A DNA stretch of 64,000 nt from Gaeumannomyces sp. JS-464 (Eukaryota > Ascomycota > Sordariomycetes > Magnaporthales > Magnaporthaceae): positions 9,300 to 73,299 of the forward strand of contig NGZR01000010.1 in assembly GCA_002197995.1 (NCBI GenBank). The letters run 5' to 3'. Made by a program: the position numbers and the translations under genes. This document shows, in pieces, positions 56,301 through 64,000 of the stretch. The notes under the pieces were generated by a model. That model was not told the DNA's origin. It worked only from the letters and a program-made list of their open reading frames with translations, and made no database searches. The stretch's first letter is position 1, and every line of letters begins with the position of its first letter.

Positions 56301-57365
56301 ATGGATCAGCAGCAGCAGCAGCAGAAGGCCTTGGTCGGCACGGCGGACCACACCATCGGCCTGGTGCAGGACGCGCCGGTGCCGCAGGCCACGGGCGACA
56401 ACGTCATCGTCAAGGTCAAGGCTGTGGCCGTCAACCCCGTCGACACCAAGCTGGTCGGCGACTACGTGACACCGGGGGCGACGGCGGGCTTCGACTTTGC
56501 CGGCGTGGTCGTGGCGCTGGGTCCCGAGGCTACGCACTTCGGCTGGCAGGTCGGCGACCGCGTGTGCTCCGTCGTCTTCGGCATGAACGCCAACAACCCG
56601 ACCGTGGGCGCTTTTGCCGAGTACACGGCGAGCTCCGAGTCGTTCCTTTTCCGCCTGCCCGACGACTGGACCTTCGAGCAGGGCGCGTCCATGGGCATCA
56701 GCTGGCTGACGGCGGGCATGGCCCTGTTCCACACGCTCGACCTGCCGGGCCGGCCCTTTGCGCCGTCGCCCAATCCCGTCCAGGTCTTCGTCTTCGGCGG
56801 CTCGTCGTCGACGGGCGTTTGCGTCATCCAGCTACTCAAGCTCGCCGGCTTCGAGGTCGTCACGACGTGCAGCCCGCACAACTTCGACTACGTGCGCTCC
56901 TTCGGCCCCGACCACGTCCTCGACTACAAGGCCGACGACACCATCGCCAACATCAAGGCCCTGACCAAGAACGGCCTGCGTTGGGCCGTCGACTGCATCT
57001 CCAACACGGGCAGCATGCAGTTCTGCTACCAGGCCATCGGCCGCGCCGGCGGCCGCTACGTCGCCCTCGAGCCCTACAGCGAGGTCATCGCCCAGACGCG
57101 CAAGATCATCAAGGCCGACTTCGTCGTCGGCCCGAACCTCCTGGGCGAGGTCCGTTGGCCCGAGCCCCACTACAAGCCCGAGAACCAGGAGGTGCTGAAG
57201 TTTGGCCGCGAGATGGTGGTCCTCGTCAACCAGATGCTGGAGAAGGGGTTGATTCGGACGCCAGATTTGCTGGTGCGCAACGACGGGCTCGAGGGCATTC
57301 TCCGGGGCATGCAGGACATCCGGGAGAGCAAGATTTCGGGGAAGAAGCTTATCTACGCTCTTTGA
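56301..57365 (+). CDS. Trans-acting enoyl reductase (LovC/RAP2/CcsC type)
   Basis: A single exon of 354 residues, the usual length of this family. It is a medium-chain dehydrogenase/reductase without structural zinc ligands. The N-terminal catalytic domain has VNPVDTKLVGDY near 45-54 and the AGFDFAGVVVALG block near 62-74. The nucleotide-binding loop is FGGSSSTG (residues 165-172), followed by ACSPHNF-like sequence (here TCSPHNFDYVRSFG). After a polyglutamine start the alignment to fungal stand-alone ERs is obvious by eye. In PKS-NRPS pathways of the lovastatin, ACE1 and cytochalasan kind this protein reduces chosen alkenes on the growing chain, replacing the dead ER region of the synthase. 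It stands 3.8 kb from the PKS-NRPS start, divergently oriented, with the chimera, the gap and a MITE between. Confidence 0.93.
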   Translation: MDQQQQQQKALVGTADHTIGLVQDAPVPQATGDNVIVKVKAVAVNPVDTKLVGDYVTPGATAGFDFAGVVVALGPEATHFGWQVGDRVCSVVFGMNANNPTVGAFAEYTASSESFLFRLPDDWTFEQGASMGISWLTAGMALFHTLDLPGRPFAPSPNPVQVFVFGGSSSTGVCVIQLLKLAGFEVVTTCSPHNFDYVRSFGPDHVLDYKADDTIANIKALTKNGLRWAVDCISNTGSMQFCYQAIGRAGGRYVALEPYSEVIAQTRKIIKADFVVGPNLLGEVRWPEPHYKPENQEVLKFGREMVVLVNQMLEKGLIRTPDLLVRNDGLEGILRGMQDIRESKISGKKLIYAL

Positions 57366-57694
57366 TTTGTTGGATGTGTACCATTAGTTAAGATGTAGCA
57401 ATAGAAATTGTCATGGCTAATGTGGCCAACTAAGCGATGTTTCTAAAAGGCTGTTCGATGGTAAAGGCCTGTCCTAAAGTAAGGGCCTGTTTTAAACTAT
57501 TGGTTTTTTGGTTTTTTAACCCCCCTGACGGTTTTTTTGGATAAGCAAGGATCGCCACAAAAGGCCTTGCAATAAAAAATGTACCTTTATAAATAAATTT
57601 GTTTAATTTTTAACCCTTAGCAGCAGTTTGCAAGCGAATTTCCTTTTTAAAAGGTGGAAAAAAAAAGATTTATTATTACCTGGTCCTATTTGCA
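57366..57694. other. 3' flank of the enoyl reductase; transition to repeats
   Basis: Base composition drops towards A+T after about 57480. A short imperfect direct repeat (AAGGCCTGTCCTAAAGTAAGGGCCTG) is seen at 57465-57492. No gene. Confidence 0.45.
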
Positions 57695-58726
57695 CGCACC
57701 AAACCACCTTCCCCTGAAAAAATCTTCCTGTCGGACCTACTGTTAGTAACCGCTAAGGAAACCCGGCCATTTTGGTATTGCGGGCCACCAAAATGAGCCG
57801 GATGCACAATAGGTTTTAACAGGCCATTTGGCCCTGTTTAAACCGCGTTTTCCAACTCCTTTTAACAACGACGTCGGCAACGCAACTGGGCCAAAAAAGC
57901 AGAAAAAGTAGGCTGGCAAAGGTTCGAGGTGCCTATTGCCAGCTAATAGGAAGGCTTGCACCTTATTGCTTAAAGCGCGCTTCGCGCGCGTCATTTTTCG
58001 ACATTCGTTATTTTAACCTCCACGTATTATCAGGTTAACCGCCTTTCGACTTCCTTTTCGCTTTCGCCTTGCGCACCGAGCCGAAACGATTTCGAATTGC
58101 ATAAAAAAACTGTAAACCGGCAAGCAGTTAAAACACATTGGACGAATAGCCGGCCCGGCCGCCGCCGTCCCCCGCCATTTTCAGGACTTTTTATCCCTAC
58201 CACCCACGCGACTCCTTTTCGGTCGACCGCACCCACGATACGCACGGCGCAAATTTGGCTTGCTGCATAAGCATGCACGTGCAAAATTTTTAAAATTTTA
58301 AACGGTTTTGTTTGTTACCCGTATCGTGCACGGTTTCGATCGTCCTACGATTGGCAAACCGCGCAACGTATCGTTAACATGCGATAAACATATAAGGAGT
58401 ATTTTAAACTGGGAATAGGCTTTTTAACCCCCGATTTTTTTTAGCCGGGTTTAAGGGTGGATTATAACGGTACCCCCCGCTTACACCCGGCTTTGCACCT
58501 TCCTGGCACTTTGCCGGCCGACTGCTTTTACTACCACTAACAGCAGCGCTTATAGCGCCCCGGCGTTTATTCGCCCTTTTGCCGATTGCCCGCTTACCAA
58601 TAAGGAGCGCCGGAATGCGGCCCGAACTCCGTGTGCTTTGGATAGGCTTTTGCTTGCCCTATAGTTTAATTTGTTAGCCGTTTTAATAGCAACATGTAGC
58701 TTAGTGTTAAGCTTAGGTAGCGCTAA
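57695..58726 (+). repeat. LINE 3' region with extended upstream unit (copy B of the ~1.1-kb repeat)
   Basis: Parallel to 31854-32900 over about 1 kb, with more C to T changes here. The last 350 bp is LINE 3' UTR, broken at GGTAGCGCTAA (58726) by the start of the Gypsy element, so the LINE terminus itself is missing from the window. Copies A and B bracket the second half of the cluster. Confidence 0.75.
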
Positions 58727-59111
58727 TGTTACAACCGCGTTTTTAAAAAGGGATGCGGGGCGACCTAAGATAAAAGGAGGGGCCAGGACGACCCGTCCGT
58801 GCGCCCGGTTACGTAACTACCCACCACGTAATAAACGCAAAATATGTTAGCTATAAATATAGCTAACATATTTAAAAAAGGTTGTAAAATAAAAAAAGTT
58901 ACTATAAAAAAAGAAAGAATTTCCTACTGTTTTAAATAGCTTAACTAAGGCTTTTGCATTAATTAACCTAAATTAGCTTTTAAGCATCCCCTAAAGCAAG
59001 TAATTAAATTGTTTTTTTAAATTACGTGTTTCCCAATTTACTAGCAATAACGATATTATCCTTTCCACCTCCGAAGTGCCTTACTTTAAAAGCAAACCTT
59101 TAATTGTAACA
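58727..59111 (+). repeat. Probable 5' LTR of the Gypsy element
   Basis: Starts TGTTAC and could end GTAACA at 59111, an inverted terminal hexamer. It includes a palindrome ATATGTTAGCTATAAATATAGCTAACATAT near 58836-58865 that holds a TATA-like core. The 3' LTR is not in the window, so the right boundary is a guess. Confidence 0.5.
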
Positions 59112-59139
59112 TTTTAACTAATCCTATTTAATACCTCGT

Positions 59140-60240
59140 TAAAAAGAAAAGATAATGCTGTTATAGCAAGTAATAGCAAAAAGCTTAAAAAGGAAAAAAC
59201 TACGGTTTTTACCTTTAACGGTGTTAAATACGACCTTAACGAAACCGTTAACACAGCTAACCTTTTTAAACTTATAGCGAACGAAATCGCTAAAAGCTAA
59301 ACCGAAGTAAAGCAATTTATTACGAAGCTGGTATCTTTTAAAGCACTTATCGCAATCCGAGCGTACAAATTCCCGTCCCCGGATTTTTACAAAAGGGAAA
59401 ACGGTAAGCTTAAAACGCTTTTTACCAAATGCAAAAGCTATTTTAAGTTTTACAAATAGCAATTCGTAAGCGAAAAATAAAAGGTCGCTTACGTTATTAC
59501 TAAGCTAAACGATAAAGTAAAAAAAATGGTTTTAGCTAACTTAAAGCAATTACTTTAAAAGATATAAAAGCAGTTAAAAAGCTATTAAAATTATTTTCGC
59601 TAACTTCGAAACTTTCGGAAAAAAAGTTAAAAAAGTGTTCGAAATAATCGATAAAACCCGAGTCGCCGAAAAAAATTTGTTAGCTTTTAAATAGCGAGGA
59701 CTTATAGCTAAATACGCGGCGAACTTTTAACGGATTAATATAAAGCTCGATTAAAACAACGCTACGTTAATATTACACTTTTACAACGAATTGCGCGAAA
59801 ACGTAAAAGATAAACTCGCAAAGCAAATCGCCCCGAATTTTTTACGAATTATATTAAAAACGCGGTTCGTATTACCGATAAACTGTACAAACGATAACAA
59901 AAAAAAGGATATGGTTTTAAAAATGCGGCATAAAATAATAAAACTAACCAAAAAAAGCTAAATAGCAACCTATTACGATTTACGGAACGCATTTAAACCT
60001 TATAAACTTTAGTACGGGAGCCGTTTATTAATAACAAAAGTAATAAAAAAAATAAAAGCAAAACTTAAAAGATGGGAAATGTTTTAAATGCGGCTAAACC
60101 GGCTATATTAAAACAAATTGCTTTTAGCGGAATAATAACCGGTAAGTAGCTAACTTTTAACGAACGCGGAAAAGCTCGATATAAGGAGGATTATACCCCG
60201 AATCGGCGTTTAATTGGACGAATTACTACGATAAGTTATA
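59140..60240 (+). pseudogene. Gypsy gag relic with CCHC knuckle
   Basis: Sense-strand pieces read PSPDFYKRENGKLKTLF (about 59380) and KVAYVITKLNDKVKKMV (about 59480), then the helix region matched antisense at 12.5 kb. A zinc knuckle C-F-K-C-G-*-T-G-Y-I-K-T-N-C lies near 60078. There the expected His codon reads TAT (Tyr), one C to T change from CAT, and a stop replaces an internal codon. Confidence 0.75.
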
Positions 60241-63200
60241 TGCTATACATTAATTTAATAAGGAGGTTACCGGATGGTATCTTTAAAAACCTTAAAGCGT
60301 TTATATGCTTAAAACTATAAAGTTTAAATACGATAACGAAGACGAGCAACGCGTTATTTTCAAGCCTATAGGTTCGAAAAAAGGAAAAGTTCGAAAAAAG
60401 CTTTTAAGCTAAATACACCTCTTCCGGGAATCGGAAAACTTTAACACCGACGTTAAAATAAACTAAAAAAGATAAAACTTTAAAACAGCCGAGTTTTAAA
60501 AACGAGCAAAAGGATTAAACAACGTAACTTTTATACTTATAATTCGTAAAAGCCAAGTAAATTAGAAAAACTAACGCGTTTTTACACCCTTAAACGTTTC
60601 GAAATGCTTTTAAAACGTTAGGATTTTAAAATACCCCGATAAACCGTTATATTACGTTATCCTAACGGACGGAAACGACGGTTAACCTTTATCGTGGTTT
60701 AATAACTAATAAAAAGTTAAATACATTAGTTATAAGTTCGATAATACAAACGAGTTAAAAAGGGCTGCGTTAAAACTTAAAAACCACTTTAGCGTTAGTA
60801 TGAAATACTTTAAACATTTATACCTTTTTTAAGCAAAATGCATTTACGGAAAGTGCAAATTCCACTTACGATTAAAGCTTAAATACGATTTCTTTCCACG
60901 GAGGTTAAAAAGCGAGCTTAAAATTAAACCCCGTTTAGCATTCCAATTACTACGGTAAAAACCAGCCCAAATCGGTAAATTTATTGTAGTTTTTAAATTT
61001 AGCGAGCGGTACCCGATGCTATGTGTTATTAAAACGCTTAATTAAAAGAAATGCGAAATTGCGAAATGCAAAAAACATATTGTATAAAAAGCGAAAGCTT
61101 AGCATTAAAGGATCGCGCGAACGTACGTCCCGTTCAACCCGAATAAAAAAACGAACGTACGGTACTCGTTCCTTTTACTAAAAAATTAAAAAAAAACCAT
61201 TTAAACGGAAAGCACGAAATAGGAAACGGAAATTAATAAAAACCTTTGCGATAGTAAAATCGATTTAACCGTATAACCTACTAACATTTCAAATGGAATA
61301 TTAAAAGAAAAAGGTTAAAATGATAATCGATTGCGAAATATAAAACGATTACGTATCGTTATAAACGGTTAAACGGTATAAAATTCCTATAAAACGGAAA
61401 CATTAACCGTATTAACTAAAAACGGTCGAAAAAATACCTATTGTTTATAATAAAGGATAAATCGATTAAAAAACATAACTAATAATATTACGCACTCGGA
61501 ATGGGGAAAACTTTACTATTATATTGGATAAATTAAATATAAAAGAAAAAAACGTTATTTTCGAAATCCTTTAGCTTAGGAAAAACAACTTAAAAATAAA
61601 TTAAACTACCGGTTAAGCTTAATAAAAAACGCTATAAGTAATTAAAACGGTTCGCTAATTACGAACTTTAAACTGTAAACATAAAAAGCAATAAAAAAAG
61701 GTTATAACGGTAATAAAATTTGGCAATCCGCCCCCGCATTTAGCATTAACAAATACACAACTATTTAAAATGGAAAGCGATTAAAACGACCAAAATAACA
61801 TTAAAAAACGGCTCGCGAATGTTCCAAAAAAATACCATAAATACGAAAAGTTATTTAGAAAAAACCTAAAAACGGTACTTTTTAAACATAAACCGTTCGA
61901 TTTTAAAATTAAATTTAAACTAGGAATATAATTTAAGTATTAAAAGCTATACCAGTTTAACTTTCGGTAGTAAAAGGTGTTAAAAGAACAATTAAAGGAA
62001 AATTTATAAAAGGGACATATTAAACACTTCGATTTTTTAATAAAATACGGGATTTTATAAAGAAAAAAAAACGGGACGAAGCGAATATGCATTAATTACC
62101 GCCCGTTAAACGAGGTTACCGTTAAAAATCGATATTTTTTGCTTTTTATCGATAAATTACGAAATAAGCTCGGCAAAGCCCAGTATTTTACGGTTTTAAA
62201 CTTACGAAAAGCTTATAACTTAATACAAATTAAAAAAAGCTAAAAGTGGTTTACAGCTTTTAAAATAAAGTTTAAATGCTATAAATTTTTAATAATAACC
62301 TTTAGGTTTACTAATGCACTAATTACGTTTTAAAGGATAATTAACCATATATTATGCGAATACCTCGACGTTTTCGTTTTTGCGTATTTGGACGATATCC
62401 TAATTTTTTCGGAAATAATAGGAAAGCATAAGCAGCACGTATATAAAGTACTTTAAAAGCTGCTTAATGCGAAGCTCCTTATTAAATTAAAAAAGTGCAA
62501 ATGGCATTTGTAAAAAGTCGCTTTTTTAAAGTTTGTAATTATATTAGGACAGGTTTATATAAACCTTAAAAAAATTGAAAAAGTTAAAAAGTGGCTTATA
62601 TTTAAAAACGTTATGGAAATGCGAGGGTTTTTAAATTTTTTAAACTTTTACAAACGGTTTATTCGTAAATATAGCAAAATCGCTATACTATTTACGAACT
62701 TTACTAAAAATAACCACTAATTTTATTAGGAAAAGCAAAAATAAAAAACTTTCGAGTAATTACGAAATGCCGTATTAAAAAAACTAATATTAATACTTTT
62801 AAACCTAAAAAAACCTTTCGAAGTTAAAACCGACGCGTCGAATTACGCGATCGGCGGCTAATTCGAACAACGAAACGATTAAAAACGGTTGCACTTTTGC
62901 GCGTTCTTTTCGCAAAAACTAAATAAATTTAAATTAAACTACCAAATTCACGATAAAAAACTTTTAGTAATAATTTAAGCATTTGAAAAATGGCGGTTAT
63001 ACTTTTATAAAGCGAAGTATTAGGTTATGGTATATACGAATTATAAAAACCTAACACACTTTACTATAAGTAAAAACTTAAACAAACGACAAATCCGTTA
63101 AAGCGAGTTTTTGCAAAACTACGACATTTAGATTAAATACCGAAAAAGGTCGAAAAACGGCTAAGCGAACGCTTTAAGCTAACGATCGAATTATTAAATT

Positions 63201-64000
63201 GCAATACTTAACGAAATACAAATAATTTTAACGGAAAAACCAAACGGATTTTTAGTTTTAACATAAAAGATATTCGCTAAAACGGTCCAATAGGGAAAAG
63301 TTTAAACCTTAAAAAAAATTTAACAAGTTTATAACCAATTGGCATATAATTACTAAAGCGTAACCAAAACGTAAAAACGGTTATAATAACATTACGGGTT
63401 CGTAAAAACTCGAGCCGAAATATAAAACGTATTAAAAAATTGCGAAAGCTATGCTAAAAATAAAGCCAATAGGCATAAGCTTTATAAGCTTTTACAACCG
63501 TTGCTAACGCCGAGCGAAACGTAGTAAAAAGTTATTATAAACTTTGTTATTAAATTTCCTTAATTTAAAAAACCGTTAACTAAAGTTAAATACGATAGCG
63601 TATTAGTAATAATGGATAAGCTTACTAAATATGCCTTATTTTTACCATATAAAAAAAGTAGCAACGCTACGAAGCTAGCGTACGTTTTTATTAAACACGT
63701 AATAGCGAAATACGGCACGCCGAACAGCTTAATTACGGATAAAAACAAGCTATTTATAAGCAAATTTTAAAAAAGGTTTACGAATAGGCTAAAAGTAAAA
63801 CACTTTTTATTTATAACTTACCACTTTTAAATAAATGGATAAATAAAGCGAACGAATTAAACCATAAAGCAATATTTACGTTATTACGTTAATTATAAAC
63901 AAAACGATTAGGTATAACTATTCCTTATAGCTTAATTCGCGTATAGCAATTTAATTTATAAAAGCATAAAAATTACACCGTTTTATGCGAATTACGGGTT
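60241..64000 (+). pseudogene. Gypsy pol relic (RT-RNase H-integrase), 3' end outside the window
   Basis: RT blocks: YRPLNEVTVKNRYFL near 62095, FTVLNLRKAYN near 62190, FAYLDDILIFS near 62380 (active site). RNase H: FEVKTDASNYAIGG near 62820 and KLLVII-AFEKWR near 62960. Integrase: VLVIMDKLTKYALFLPY near 63605, AKYGTPNSLITDK near 63710, and SIKITPFYANYG at the window end. Earlier sequence (60.24-62.0 kb) should hold protease but is too decayed to show the active site. Stops throughout. Confidence 0.83.

Larger units (their letters stand above)
58727..64000 (+). mobile_element. Ty3/Gypsy LTR retrotransposon, RIP-degraded, runs off the window
   Basis: Begins TGTTACAACC in the LINE tail. Gag, a CCHC zinc knuckle, reverse transcriptase (YLDD), RNase H and integrase follow in Gypsy order, with integrase after RT. 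The 3' end lies beyond 64000. Extremely A+T-rich, with stops every few codons. Confidence 0.85.

Noticed and set aside
56021..57391. 456-codon plus-strand frame overlapping the enoyl reductase
   Set aside because: Different frame of the same DNA, Arg/His/Pro-rich. The reductase frame carries the conserved family motifs.

Overview
The window comes from a filamentous ascomycete (Pezizomycotina). The protein genes are G+C-rich, have short introns (52-67 nt) with fungal CTAAC/CTGAC-type branch sites, and include two Zn2Cys6 regulators and a hybrid polyketide synthase-nonribosomal peptide synthetase (PKS-NRPS). Everything around them is A+T-rich, stop-riddled transposon debris whose G:C to A:T decay looks like repeat-induced point mutation (RIP). 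I cannot name the species.

Layout. (1) 1-24.65 kb is a RIP graveyard. It holds a Tad/MGL-like LINE; a Copia element (170-bp LTRs, 5-bp target duplication) inserted into another LINE tail; antisense Gypsy and Copia relics; copies of a 1.86-kb pogo/Fot1-type DNA transposon nested in each other; and about 430-bp palindromic MITEs with the same termini. (2) 24.75-57.37 kb is a five-gene biosynthetic island: an AflR-like Zn2Cys6 factor (-), an MFS exporter (-), a second Zn2Cys6/Fungal_trans factor (+), a six-exon PKS-NRPS of about 3,944 residues (-; KS-AT-DH-MT-psiER-KR-ACP-C-A-T-R) and a stand-alone trans-enoyl reductase (+). This is the core of an ACE1/cytochalasan-type pathway: the PKS-NRPS with its trans-ER would build a reduced, methylated polyketide joined to one amino acid and release it reductively. 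No P450, hydrolase or Diels-Alderase is visible, so either the product is simple or the tailoring genes lie elsewhere.

(3) The island is invaded. A 6,617-bp PIF/Harbinger-type element with a TAA duplication and identical 45-bp terminal inverted repeats separates the exporter from the second regulator, and it carries a nested LINE tail and pogo copy. LINE 3' ends flank the PKS-NRPS on both sides in opposite orientation. The one downstream of the PKS promoter is the 3' half of a 2.1-kb chimera encoding one open 542-residue protein: a pogo-type transposase N-terminus fused in frame to a LINE RNase H/C-terminal tail, with an apparent 8-bp target duplication. (4) From 57.7 kb to the end there is a LINE tail and then a Gypsy element that runs off the window.

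All intron positions were deduced by hand from reading frame and splice signals. Element boundaries come from repeats seen by eye. No database or alignment was run.
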